A stretch of 64,000 nt of DNA, taken from the NCBI GenBank assembly GCA_027452205.1, contig DAIDGV010000003.1, forward strand, positions 124,001 through 188,000, in the 5' to 3' direction. The notes under the pieces are model-generated. The model saw nothing but the letters and a program-made list of their open reading frames with translations. It did no database searches and was not told the origin of the DNA. The translations under genes were made by a program, and so were the position numbers. The stretch is from a candidate division FCPU426 bacterium (GTDB lineage Bacteria > Oederibacteriota > Muellerivitia > Muellerivitales > Muellerivitaceae). Shown here piece after piece: positions 17,570-25,610 of this stretch (the stretch's first letter is position 1; every line of letters begins with the position of its first letter).

Positions 17570-17600
17570 AACGACCTTTCCATGGGCTTAAGAAGTCAAA

Positions 17601-17628
17601 ATTATAGGGAATTTTGGGCAAAAACCAA
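17601..17628 (-). promoter_or_regulatory. leuS promoter
   Basis: Minus strand TTGGTT (17623-17628), 16-nt spacer, perfect TATAAT (17601-17606). The predicted start near 17594 gives a 25-nt leader, too short for a T-box. Confidence 0.75.
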
Positions 17629-17651
17629 GGATTACAGCCAGGCTATGGGGC

Positions 17652-18383
17652 TTAATTGACCAAATGCTTGCGGGAAAAAGAAAGGACAACAAGGACGAAC
17701 AGGGTCCAAAGCCCAAAGAACTGCAAAAAGAAAAGGGGTTGGGTCTTCGCCAGATGAATGACCACGCTCCAAACCCAGGGAGTATAAAAAAGATCGTTCT
17801 GCATGAGGTCTTTCCAAACTGAATAACTTCTAAAGAAATCCAGGGCTAAAACGCCATGCACGATGGGAACCAGCACTAGCGCCGCCTTGCAGCCGTTGAG
17901 CAGATAACCGCTGCAAACAAAGAACCCACAGCCGACGACCGCCCAATAGAACAAAGTATATTCAGGCGGCAAGACGAAACCACCTACCACTGCTTTTCCA
18001 ACGAAGGTCCAACCACAGAAAAAGAGAAAAGCCAGGGTCAATTCCACGACACCCGCCATCAATAAGAAACCGTTCAGTTTCAATTTTGGGTGGATCACTT
18101 GGATATCCGCCACCACCTGGCTGGAAGCCGAGGTCATATAGCGGATCCCCAAGCTATATTCCCCCACGGTCGGCACCAATCGGTCCCGGCACCAAAAAAG
18201 CTCGGCGACCCACAAGAACAGGGTGATGGTCAACCAATAGGTCTGCCAGGCAAAAGTGAAACAGATCAACCAGGCAATAAAGCCACAGATCAATATATCC
18301 AAGTATTTACTGGCCAGGACCCGGGCCACAGAAGGCCGGGGTGTTTGTTTTCGTTCAGGGGCGGTCGAAGTAGTCGTGCTCAT
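17652..18383 (-). CDS. Polytopic membrane protein, RDD-like
   Basis: 243 residues with five or six hydrophobic segments. An early arginine, a later aspartate pair and the segment VGEYSLGIRYM resemble the RDD membrane family (SLGKRLLGLRV region). That similarity is weak. The function is unknown. Its ATG overlaps the end of the acetyltransferase gene by 4 nt, so the two are translated together. A second possibility is an unrelated small transporter-like protein. Confidence 0.6.
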   Translation of the reverse strand: MSTTTSTAPERKQTPRPSVARVLASKYLDILICGFIAWLICFTFAWQTYWLTITLFLWVAELFWCRDRLVPTVGEYSLGIRYMTSASSQVVADIQVIHPKLKLNGFLLMAGVVELTLAFLFFCGWTFVGKAVVGGFVLPPEYTLFYWAVVGCGFFVCSGYLLNGCKAALVLVPIVHGVLALDFFRSYSVWKDLMQNDLFYTPWVWSVVIHLAKTQPLFFLQFFGLWTLFVLVVLSFSRKHLVN

Positions 18384-18856
18384 GACTTATCCAAGTTCAA
18401 TAACATGGCAATCTCATCACAATCCGAGAATTTGGCACAATGAACGCAATCACCCCATATTTTTTGGGGCAAGGTCAGTTTTTCGACCTTGGAAAAACCC
18501 AATTTCGTGAAAAAGTCCGTTTGATAGGTCAAAGCGAAAACTCTCTGCAATTGCAGTTCCTTTGCGTCCTTCAGGCAAACTTCCAGCATCTTGCGGCCAA
18601 AGCCCTTACCTTGACTGGCCTCCTCCACCGCCAGGGACCGGATCTCAGCCAAGTCTTCCCCTACCACATGAAGTGCCACAATTCCCTTTAGGACACCACT
18701 TCTCTCTTCGGTGGCCACCACGAAGTCCCTTATTTTCTCGACGACTTGGGCATAAGGCCGGGGCAACATGACCCCCTTTGCCGAATAATGGTTGATAAGC
18801 TGAACGATAGCACGGGCATCGGTCGGCCTGGCCCGACGGTAAATAATGGGTTCCAT
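18380..18856 (-). CDS. GNAT N-acetyltransferase, short ArgA-like
   Basis: 158 residues. The GNAT fold is shown by EIRSLAVEEASQGKGFGRKML, which holds the acetyl-CoA loop (QGKGFG). The C-terminal PQKIWGDCVHCAKFSDCDEIAM is typical of short N-acetyltransferases annotated as N-acetylglutamate synthase, the first arginine step. With argDFGH elsewhere in the window, the glutamate role is plausible but not proven. The promoter appears embedded in the preceding terminator, ending 8 nt before the ATG. AGGGG is also present there. Confidence 0.75.
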   Translation of the reverse strand: MEPIIYRRARPTDARAIVQLINHYSAKGVMLPRPYAQVVEKIRDFVVATEERSGVLKGIVALHVVGEDLAEIRSLAVEEASQGKGFGRKMLEVCLKDAKELQLQRVFALTYQTDFFTKLGFSKVEKLTLPQKIWGDCVHCAKFSDCDEIAMLLNLDKS

Positions 18857-18864
18857 AGGCCCCT

Positions 18865-18893
18865 ATAATAAAAAAGCCGGTCCCTCAAACCAA
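18865..18893 (-). promoter_or_regulatory. Promoter overlapping a terminator, upstream of the acetyltransferase
   Basis: Minus strand TTGGTT (18888-18893), 17-nt spacer, TATTAT (18865-18870). The -35 falls in the loop and the spacer in the 3' arm of the terminator stem, with the -10 just after its T run. The start codon is 8 nt away. Confidence 0.45.
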
Positions 18894-18908
18894 GAGGAAC
18901 CGGCTTTT
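18868..18908 (-). terminator. Terminator of the beta-barrel protein gene
   Basis: On the minus strand, AAAGCCGGT and ACCGGCTTT form the base of a stem extended by CCTC/GAGG with a short loop, followed by T6. It ends 12 nt before the next start codon. Confidence 0.88.
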
Positions 18909-18921
18909 AATTTGAGACGAA

Positions 18922-19770
18922 TTATTCCGAAAGAAGCGCCGCGCTGCCACCTATGAGGAGCCCGACCGTACCACCAAAATCTGGACCGGCAAAAGCTTGC
19001 AATTGGACATTGTCAAAGGTCTTGCGCACGCCCCCGACGAGCGGCGTGACACCGCTACCCCCGCCATTGATGCCCAATTCGGCCATACCAGTCAGCTTGT
19101 CCGGGAAAGGATAAGAAACACCCAGATTGCACTGGACAACGGCCGAAGGGGTCACTGTGATGGTGCCAATCTTATAACCGGTCACCGGGATAAAGACGCC
19201 CAATTGGCCGTTCAATTGCAAACCATCGACAAAGCTGTAAGTAACGACGCCATAGGGGTCCATGCTGAAATAACTATAAGGGCTGTTATTCAAAGGCCCG
19301 ATCGACAGATCCAATCCACCGGCAAAGTTCAAGCGTTCCACTTTGCTGACGAAGTGATACTTGCCGCCTACCGTCAAGGAGCTCAAGCCGCTGATACCCG
19401 AACCGGTGTAGAAGCTCGTGTTGGCCGAAAGTTGCAGATCCGGCGTCACGCCGTAAGCGCCACCCACCGGAATATAAAAGAAGCTTCCCGCAGTGTTGAA
19501 CTGAAGACCCGCCGCGCCCATCGCTTGTCCTTTGTTCGGCGTCGAAGCCGTATCGCTGAAGAAATAACCCGGGCGGCCATTCGTATTGACCCCGATCGTG
19601 GAGTCGGTCACGACGGCTTTATGATGGTGTTCGACCTTCTTGGCCTCTGTCTTCTTGGTGTCTTTTTTCTTTTTCTTCTTTTTTGAATCGGCGTGAGCGG
19701 TTCCCAAAGCCAGTCCGGTCACGAACAAGAAAGTCAAAGCTGTTACAGCCCAACGGTTCAAACTCTTCAT
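18922..19770 (-). CDS. Outer-membrane beta-barrel-like protein with lysine-rich linker
   Basis: 282 residues from the ATG at 19768-19770, which has GGAGGT 7 nt upstream; a longer frame would lose the signal peptide. The signal peptide (MKSLNRWAVTALTFLFVTGLALGTAHA) is followed by an unusual lysine-rich stretch (DSKKKKKKKDTKKTEAKK, then HHH). After that come alternating amphipathic strands rich in glycine and aromatics (LSANTSFYTGSG, LNFAGGLDLSIGP, LNGQLGVFIPVTGYKIG), as in a small porin-like barrel. No family is recognised. The lysine stretch may contact lipopolysaccharide or peptidoglycan; that is inference. It follows recN by 34 nt. Confidence 0.7.
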   Translation of the reverse strand: MKSLNRWAVTALTFLFVTGLALGTAHADSKKKKKKKDTKKTEAKKVEHHHKAVVTDSTIGVNTNGRPGYFFSDTASTPNKGQAMGAAGLQFNTAGSFFYIPVGGAYGVTPDLQLSANTSFYTGSGISGLSSLTVGGKYHFVSKVERLNFAGGLDLSIGPLNNSPYSYFSMDPYGVVTYSFVDGLQLNGQLGVFIPVTGYKIGTITVTPSAVVQCNLGVSYPFPDKLTGMAELGINGGGSGVTPLVGGVRKTFDNVQLQAFAGPDFGGTVGLLIGGSAALLSE

Positions 19771-19804
19771 GGGTGCTACCTCCGAGTGTTTAATGTCCAA
19801 CTCG

Positions 19805-21520
19805 TCATTGCATCCGCATCTTAACATACAACTCCCGGGCGTAAACCCGAGAGGCATCCGAAACCGGCTCACCACCCAGCATTTTAGCCAGCTCGTCGAT
19901 CCGTTCGGTCTCAGTTAACGGTTTAACTTGTATAAAAGTCTTGCCACCCGACACATCTTTGGACACTTTGAAGTGGTGATCTCCCAACCCCGCGATCGGG
20001 GCCAAGTGGGAAATGGAAAGCACTTGCTTCGTTTTCGTTAATTTGGAAAGCAAAGAGGCTACCGCGCCGGAGGTCCGAGCTCCAACGCCTGTATCGATCT
20101 CATCAAAGACCATGGTGCCAACTTCATCGTTCTCGGCCAGAACGGTCTTAAGTCCCAGCATCACCCGGGAGGCTTCCCCGCCCGACGCGACTTTAGCCAA
20201 AGGCCGCAGTGGTTCACCTGGATTGGCTGAGAACAAGAATTCCACCTGGTCCCACCCCAGGGGTGACATTTGCAACGTCTTACCCTTTTCAAGAACAGGA
20301 CTTCCCGATTCTTCGATCGAGGTCACCTGAACACCCATTTGAGCGTGGGTAAGGCCTAATTCTTTGAGGGTTCCAACCACTTGGTCGGCCAGTTCCTCGC
20401 CCGCTTTGAGACGCTTTGTACTCAACTGGGCTGAGACCTGACGATATTTTTCTGAAGCCTCTTCGATCTCGCTGCCAAGCGTTTTCAAACGTTCTTCACG
20501 GCTGGAAAGCGCCTTGAGTTCTTCACGGCTTTGTTCCAGGAACCGCAGGATCTCCGTGATCGAGCTTCCGTATTTTTTCTTCAACTTATTCAATGCGTCG
20601 ATCTGATCGGATAGTTCATCGAATTCGACCGAGCTGAAAACGTAACTTTCGATCTTTTTGGAAACGTCGAAAGAAAGTTGATTGAGGCCTTCCTGGAGCA
20701 ATTGCGCGCTTTCGACCAATTTGCCCAATTCAGGATCCACTTTCGAAGCATCCTGCAAACGGCCTACCGCGGTCGAGAACAACCCAACGGCACCACCATT
20801 ACCATCTTCGTCGAGAGCCCTTTGGGCTTCAGCGACTAATTTACTGATCTTTTCAGCGTGCCGCATGATCTGGAACCGGCTCAGTAATTCCTCTTCGTTC
20901 AAATTCTCAACACCCGAATCCTCGATCTCTTGGATCTGGAACTGGAGCAGATCTACTCGCCGGGCAAATTCTCGCGAATCACCGCCCAGATTGGCCTGTT
21001 CGTTCAAAAGGACCGAAAGTTCCTCATAAGCACGTTGGGTCTTTTCCAGCAAGGGTGCTAAATGTCCGAAAGAATCGATCAATTGGCGGTGTTTTCCAAT
21101 GTTAAAAATCGCTTGATGCTCATGCTGACCATGAACGTCAATGAGCGATTCCCCCAATTCGGCGATCATTGCCGCAGTGGCCATTTCACCATTGATGAGA
21201 CTGCGGGTCTTGCCTGAAGACCGGGTATATTCACGTTTGATCAGAAGTTCGCCGTCATGATCGTCGATACCCCATTCCGCCAGTTTTTTGACCACGTTGG
21301 ACTTGGGGGTTACTTGGAAAAGGGCCTCCACGACCGCCCTTTCTTCTCCGGCCCGGATCATGTCGGTGTTGATCCTGTCACCTAAGAGAAAGTAGAGGGC
21401 ATCCACGATCAGGGATTTTCCCGCACCCGTTTCACCCGTCAGTACATTGAACCCCGGGCCAAATTCCATGGTCACGGACTCAACAATGGCAAAATTCTTG
21501 ATGGAGAGCTGTCGAAGCAT
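19805..21520 (-). CDS. recN: DNA repair ATPase RecN
   Basis: 571 residues, an SMC-like ATPase used in double-strand break repair. The N-terminal LRQLSIKNFAIVESV and Walker A GETGAGKS start the ATPase. A central coiled coil follows (about 150-380), then the ABC signature LAKVASGGEASRVMLGLK and Walker B TMVFDEIDTGVG. There is no Shine-Dalgarno. A -10 box lies exactly 6 nt before the ATG, so the mRNA is probably leaderless. Confidence 0.95.
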   Translation of the reverse strand: MLRQLSIKNFAIVESVTMEFGPGFNVLTGETGAGKSLIVDALYFLLGDRINTDMIRAGEERAVVEALFQVTPKSNVVKKLAEWGIDDHDGELLIKREYTRSSGKTRSLINGEMATAAMIAELGESLIDVHGQHEHQAIFNIGKHRQLIDSFGHLAPLLEKTQRAYEELSVLLNEQANLGGDSREFARRVDLLQFQIQEIEDSGVENLNEEELLSRFQIMRHAEKISKLVAEAQRALDEDGNGGAVGLFSTAVGRLQDASKVDPELGKLVESAQLLQEGLNQLSFDVSKKIESYVFSSVEFDELSDQIDALNKLKKKYGSSITEILRFLEQSREELKALSSREERLKTLGSEIEEASEKYRQVSAQLSTKRLKAGEELADQVVGTLKELGLTHAQMGVQVTSIEESGSPVLEKGKTLQMSPLGWDQVEFLFSANPGEPLRPLAKVASGGEASRVMLGLKTVLAENDEVGTMVFDEIDTGVGARTSGAVASLLSKLTKTKQVLSISHLAPIAGLGDHHFKVSKDVSGGKTFIQVKPLTETERIDELAKMLGGEPVSDASRVYARELYVKMRMQ

Positions 21521-21526
21521 GGGACC

Positions 21527-21555
21527 AATTTAGTGGGGCCCACACCATTTATCAA
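21527..21555 (-). promoter_or_regulatory. recN promoter, leaderless geometry
   Basis: Minus strand TTGATA (21550-21555), 17-nt spacer, TAAATT (21527-21532), then 6 nt to the ATG. This would put +1 at the A of the start codon. No LexA box was recognised. Confidence 0.6.
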
Positions 21556-21593
21556 TCAGAACGGCCCCTTTTTGTCCCATCGGGAGCCCATCC

Positions 21594-21602
21594 TGTTAAG
21601 AT
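21594..21602 (+). promoter_or_regulatory. Extended -10 promoter of the flavoprotein gene, leaderless geometry
   Basis: TGT followed directly by TAAGAT (21597-21602), then 7 nt to the ATG at 21610. The -35 region is poor, but the TGn extension compensates in known sigma-70 promoters. No ribosome-binding site is visible. Confidence 0.5.
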
Positions 21603-21609
21603 ACGGCCC

Positions 21610-22797
21610 ATGCACGACTATGACGTTATCGTTATTGGTGCCGGCGGCGCGGGAATGATGTGCGCCATCCAAGCCGGCAAAAAAGGACGCCGGGTAGCCC
21701 TGCTGGACCACGGGCTCAAGATCGGCGCCAAGATCCTTATTTCGGGCGGCGGACGCTGCAATTTCACTAATTTAGGTACGGGCCCAGAAAACTACGTTTC
21801 CAATAATCCTCACTTTGCCAAATCCGCTTTGTCCCGCTTTGGTCCCCAGGACTTCCTCCGTCTCATCAAAGAACACAGTATTCCCTACCACGAAAAGAAG
21901 CTCGGGCAGCTCTTTTGCGATCATTCAGCCCAGGACATCGTCAATCTGCTCCAGGCGGAATGCGAACAAGCGGGAGCAAAATTCTTTTTAGAACAAAACA
22001 TCACCGCTATCGAGAAGAACGATCGTTTTGCGGTCAAGACCCTCAACGAAACCTTCACCTGCCGGTCCCTTGTCATCGCGACTGGCGGGTTATCCATCCC
22101 TAAAGTGGGCGCCACCGACTTTGGCTATCGGGTCGCGAAACAATTCGGACTTTCCATCGTCGAGACCCATCCGGCTTTGGATGGGTTCCGTTTCAAACCC
22201 GCCGACTTGAAGCGTTTTGGCGATCTACAAGGGGTGGCCACCGATAGTATCGTTACCTGTAACGATGCCTCTTTTCGCGAGAACATTCTTTTCACCCATA
22301 TGGGATTAAGCGGGCCCGCCGCATTACAAGCCTCGCTTTACTGGCACAAGGACAACCCGATCCAGATCAATTTTGTCCCCAAATTGCCAAAGGACAAACT
22401 TGAGAAATGGTTCTTGGACTGTAAAAAGCAAGGGTCCAAATCGGAAATGAAAACGTTGTTGAAAGAATGGCTCCCAGCCCGTCTCGCGGACAAGCTTTGC
22501 GCGCTTGAACTGCCTGAAAAGGCCAATATCCACACTATGCAGGACAAAAAGATAAAGGACTTCTGTGAGAAGATCCAAAAATATGAATTGAGTCCTGAAT
22601 CGACGGTTGGATACAGCAAAGCCGAAGTTACCCGGGGCGGGATCAACACTGACGAGCTGTCCTCCCGGACGATGGAATGCAAAAAGATACCCGGTCTTTA
22701 TTTCATCGGTGAGGTCGTGGATGTGACCGGTTGGCTCGGAGGCTACAACTTTCAATGGGCCTGGGCCTCGGGACACGCGGCCGGCGAAGCGGTTTGA
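21610..22797 (+). CDS. HI0933/BaiN-family flavoprotein (NAD(P)/FAD-dependent oxidoreductase)
   Basis: 395 residues. The FAD-binding Rossmann motif VIGAGGAGMMCAIQAGKKG opens the protein, followed by the family-specific KILISGGGRCNFTN, ATGGLSIPKVGATDFGYR, LFTHMGLSGPAALQ, TRGGINTDELSSRTME and the C-terminal GGYNFQWAWASG. The family is conserved but its physiological substrate is uncertain. The gene is on the plus strand, divergent from recN and convergent with the next gene (3-nt gap, no visible terminator). Confidence 0.9.
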   Translation: MHDYDVIVIGAGGAGMMCAIQAGKKGRRVALLDHGLKIGAKILISGGGRCNFTNLGTGPENYVSNNPHFAKSALSRFGPQDFLRLIKEHSIPYHEKKLGQLFCDHSAQDIVNLLQAECEQAGAKFFLEQNITAIEKNDRFAVKTLNETFTCRSLVIATGGLSIPKVGATDFGYRVAKQFGLSIVETHPALDGFRFKPADLKRFGDLQGVATDSIVTCNDASFRENILFTHMGLSGPAALQASLYWHKDNPIQINFVPKLPKDKLEKWFLDCKKQGSKSEMKTLLKEWLPARLADKLCALELPEKANIHTMQDKKIKDFCEKIQKYELSPESTVGYSKAEVTRGGINTDELSSRTMECKKIPGLYFIGEVVDVTGWLGGYNFQWAWASGHAAGEAV

Positions 22798-22800
22798 TCC

Positions 22801-23592
22801 CTACATCCCCTCTTTGACCATCTCTAAAATACCCATTCTTTGATAACCCGACGGAGGCTCAAAGGCTGAAAGTTCCAGGGCTTTGAAACGTATCTTATGA
22901 ACCACCAGCCGGCAGGATTCCTTTCCATCCACATAAAGGGCGATCAAAGCGGGTAATTGGGGTTCGGCTTCACCCGATGGATAAGCGGCCACATTGACCC
23001 CAAAATCCTTCAAAAGAGGCCCTCCCAGATCAAAAGCAAGGCTCCGAAGGCTTCGCAAGGTCTCGTAATCATCCGGGCTCAAGGTCGATGCTTTCGGCGT
23101 CACCAGCCAAACCTTCCGGCTGGCGTTGTCCCCTGCTTTAGTTTGATAAAGATCGCAGGTGAACCCGTTCACATGGGACCTTTTTTCCGTTAAGACCGGG
23201 CTGCCATTTAACAAAGCGCAAAGATTGGAGACAACAAGATTGTAAGCCAGTTTCACGCTGGGTAAGGACTTCTCCATCTCATCCTGCAGCCGGGAAGCAC
23301 CGATGGCGCCCATAAATTTCAGGGCCATTTGATCCGTCCGAGTGATCGGAATGGCGGTCTTTCCGAAACCATCCAATAAGATCAGGTCCGATGTCCTCTT
23401 TTCGTAAATGAGAGCGCCATTGGCCAAGGGACCGGTGAAATTTATCCGCACGTGCCCATCGCCCACCAAAAGATCCAGGTCCACCCAAGATTGCTTGTAA
23501 AAAGTGCTCTCCAACCGGGCGGTGACCTCCGTTCCCGCCCAAAGTTGGGAAGAATAACCGGTTAATAGGACGAAAAGGACGAACTTAATCAT
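22801..23592 (-). CDS. Exported protein of unknown function
   Basis: 263 residues with a Sec signal peptide (MIKFVLFVLLTGYSSQLWA, cleavage after LWA). The layout (GDGHVRINF, SDLILLDGFGKT, HVNGFTCDLYQTKA, KVWLVTP) recalls periplasmic proteins of the DUF4412/LolA-like barrel type, but I would not assign it. Its ATG overlaps the DUF342 gene stop (ATGA), so the two are coupled. It ends convergently against the flavoprotein gene. Confidence 0.65.
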   Translation of the reverse strand: MIKFVLFVLLTGYSSQLWAGTEVTARLESTFYKQSWVDLDLLVGDGHVRINFTGPLANGALIYEKRTSDLILLDGFGKTAIPITRTDQMALKFMGAIGASRLQDEMEKSLPSVKLAYNLVVSNLCALLNGSPVLTEKRSHVNGFTCDLYQTKAGDNASRKVWLVTPKASTLSPDDYETLRSLRSLAFDLGGPLLKDFGVNVAAYPSGEAEPQLPALIALYVDGKESCRLVVHKIRFKALELSAFEPPSGYQRMGILEMVKEGM

Positions 23593-25130
23593 TGGTCTTT
23601 TTTGATCTTTGTTCGGCTGCTCGATAGGGCGCTAACGCTGACTTCGCCCTCCCGTTCGATCAAGGTGCAGTATTTTTGCTCTTCCGAAAAAGCCGTGTAA
23701 GCTTTATTGATGGTCACCTTGACCCCGGGATAGATCTTATAGCTGCAATTGACCCGAGGAACGGGCTTTTCGGCCATGAATTCTTTCTGTTTGAACTCCA
23801 ACTCGACCTTCCGCAAGGCCAAGGTCTTCGTTTCGGATGTCATTTTGATCAAGGCCCTGGAAAGCCATTTATAAAGTTCTTTTTTGTCCGGTGGCAAATG
23901 ATCACCACCCAGTTCATAAAGTTTCTTCAAATGGGCAATGGCCTTGTTCGTCTTGTCCAAATTCTTTTCAAGTTCTTTCATTTTTACTTCGATGCGGAGG
24001 ATCTGTTCACGCAATTCGACTTGATGGCCGACGACGATCTCGGTCGGAGTTGCGAAATGGGTACCCATGATGGCCGCGCTTACTTCCCGACGAGCGATGA
24101 CCTGGCCGCCGGCAACCATGCCTTTCGGGTCCATCACCCGGATGTAATGATCGCAGGTGACCTTGGAATGCATGATGGATTGTTTGACCGTCAAATTGCC
24201 ATCCACCTCGACCGTCGCGTTCTGGATATTACGGATTGTCGCGTCACCCTTGCAAACGATGTGGGCTTTGTCATTACCCGAAATACCACCATAAACCGTC
24301 AAGTTCCCTTCCACTTGAACATCCGCCCCCTCGATCGCGCCCCGCACGACCAAGTCCGCTCCGGCATGGATCTTGAACCCATCCTTCACGTCGCCATAAA
24401 TGATGACAGTCCCGAAGAAGATAATGTGACCTATCGACATATCAACGTCACCATGAACTTCGTGGACCGGCTGGACCGTGATCCTTCCTTCTTTGATGAC
24501 CACCCGACCGTTCTCGTCAGCGTAAAAGTCATTGGGGCTTTCAGGATAGGTCATCACACCATGACCGACGGAAAATACGATATCCTTGCCAGGCGGCGGA
24601 TAAATAGGACGTCCGGTCACGGTGCGACCCGGCGTCCCGGCAGTTGCAGGCGTCTTGCGTATCAGAAGGCTACCCCGGACAACGTTATCCATTTTCCGGC
24701 CCGCCTTGAAATCGACCCGGCCATCTTCCATTTCTGGCAAACCCTCTTCTAAAGACGGTTCATCGTCAGCCTTGTAGAAATATTCCACTTCGGCGTCCGT
24801 ACCGGGGATGGGCGGCTGGCCAAAAGCGATGTCAACACTGATCATGTCGGTCAAATTCTTCGTCCGACCATACTCCATGATCTTTTGCGTCACTTCATTA
24901 AGGGCTTTTTGATCGATGCCATAGACCACGTTATGCCATTCCAGGGCTTCGTTCAGGTCTTGAACGGTCACGAACTTATCGTTCTCAGATGCGGGAGGAA
25001 GAACAGTGATCTTGGCGGACATTTCATCCACCGGCATTTCAACAAAAAGTAGTTTTCCCTCTTCCGATGGCAAATTCGTCGGCAGGGCTGAATTATTGGT
25101 CGTGTCTTTTTTCGAAGGCGTTTTGCTCAT
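23589..25130 (-). CDS. DUF342 (FapA-type) polymer-forming protein
   Basis: 513 residues from the ATG at 25128-25130; GGAAAG lies 4 nt upstream. A TTG 12 nt earlier is possible. The N-terminal part (to ~150) is followed by GTPGRTVTGRPIYPPPGKDI, the DUF342 signature. Next comes a right-handed beta-helix with repeating GDV/GNL turns (VHGDVDMSIGHIIFFGTVIIYGDV, VEGNLTVYGGISG), and a C-terminal coiled coil (about 380-450). Family members are cytoplasmic and are linked to polysaccharide or cell-shape control; the exact role here is unknown. Confidence 0.85.
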   Translation of the reverse strand: MSKTPSKKDTTNNSALPTNLPSEEGKLLFVEMPVDEMSAKITVLPPASENDKFVTVQDLNEALEWHNVVYGIDQKALNEVTQKIMEYGRTKNLTDMISVDIAFGQPPIPGTDAEVEYFYKADDEPSLEEGLPEMEDGRVDFKAGRKMDNVVRGSLLIRKTPATAGTPGRTVTGRPIYPPPGKDIVFSVGHGVMTYPESPNDFYADENGRVVIKEGRITVQPVHEVHGDVDMSIGHIIFFGTVIIYGDVKDGFKIHAGADLVVRGAIEGADVQVEGNLTVYGGISGNDKAHIVCKGDATIRNIQNATVEVDGNLTVKQSIMHSKVTCDHYIRVMDPKGMVAGGQVIARREVSAAIMGTHFATPTEIVVGHQVELREQILRIEVKMKELEKNLDKTNKAIAHLKKLYELGGDHLPPDKKELYKWLSRALIKMTSETKTLALRKVELEFKQKEFMAEKPVPRVNCSYKIYPGVKVTINKAYTAFSEEQKYCTLIEREGEVSVSALSSSRTKIKKDQ

Positions 25131-25235
25131 AGGGCTTTCCAAAACAAGGTGTCCCTAGTTTACCCTTTTTCCTTATTTTCCCGACCCAGAATTAACACCT
25201 AAACCCCTATCGCCGTCGTAAAAACAGGTCTTTAA

Positions 25236-25272
25236 AATAAAAAAGCCCCCAGGGCGGACCCTGGAGGCTTTC
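25236..25272 (-). terminator. cspA terminator
   Basis: On the minus strand a stem (AAAGCC TCC AGGG with CCCT GGG GGCTTT) with a short loop leads into a T6 run, just past the cold-shock gene stop. Confidence 0.85.
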
Positions 25273-25291
25273 ATTAAAGTGAGAAACTGGA

Positions 25292-25492
25292 TTAGATCTT
25301 ACGAACGTTTTCCGCTTTCAATCCCTTGTCCCCTTTAGCGACTTCAAATTCAACGCGGTCGCCTTCGTTCAAGGTCTTGAAACCGTCCGATTGGATAGCA
25401 GAGAAGTGAACGAACACATCCTCGCCTCCATCTTGGGAGATGAAACCAAAACCTTTTTCATTCTTGAACCACTTCACGGTACCTTGTGCCAT
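25292..25492 (-). CDS. Cold-shock domain protein (CspA family)
   Basis: 66 residues, a single cold-shock domain. RNP1 (KGFGFI) and RNP2 (VFVHF) are intact, with the usual start [15 protein letters not shown]. It binds single-stranded RNA and melts secondary structure. AGAGG lies 11 nt upstream of the ATG. The 118-nt stretch between it and the preceding gene contains two perfect hairpins and an alternative pairing that could occlude translation start, as listed separately. Confidence 0.95.
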   Translation of the reverse strand: MAQGTVKWFKNEKGFGFISQDGGEDVFVHFSAIQSDGFKTLNEGDRVEFEVAKGDKGLKAENVRKI

Positions 25493-25496
25493 ATGC

Positions 25497-25548
25497 CGCC
25501 AAACCTCTTCTAAAATAATTTAACAACATCGCCAAAGCGAGTTTGGCG
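25497..25548 (-). promoter_or_regulatory. cspA leader hairpin with alternative pairing to the start region
   Basis: On the minus strand TCGCCAAA and TTTGGCGA (within 25529-25548) form a perfect 8-bp hairpin. The same 5' arm, CGCCAAAC (25541-25548), is also perfectly complementary to GTTTGGCG (25497-25504), just after the AGAGG site and before the ATG. The two structures exclude each other, which is the layout of a thermo- or translation-controlled switch. Function is inferred. Confidence 0.4.
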
Positions 25549-25584
25549 ACAACTATCGGCTGCCCGAGGGAAGCCGATAGTTGT
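25549..25584. repeat. Perfect 13-bp inverted repeat between the indolepyruvate oxidoreductase and cspA genes
   Basis: ACAACTATCGGCT (25549-25561) and its exact complement (25572-25584) flank a 10-nt loop. There is no T run on either side, so it is not a standard terminator. It may protect the 3' end of the upstream mRNA or form the 5' hairpin of the cspA leader. Confidence 0.7.
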
Positions 25585-25610
25585 TGAGACCGACGCATGA
25601 TACCCGAAAA

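Noticed and set aside
17570-17600. T-box leader for leuS
   Set aside because: The predicted leader is only about 25 nt, too short for specifier and antiterminator elements.
23676-24752. Plus-strand 358-codon frame inside the DUF342 gene
   Set aside because: Histidine/aspartate-rich shadow of the beta-helix repeats; the minus frame carries family motifs.
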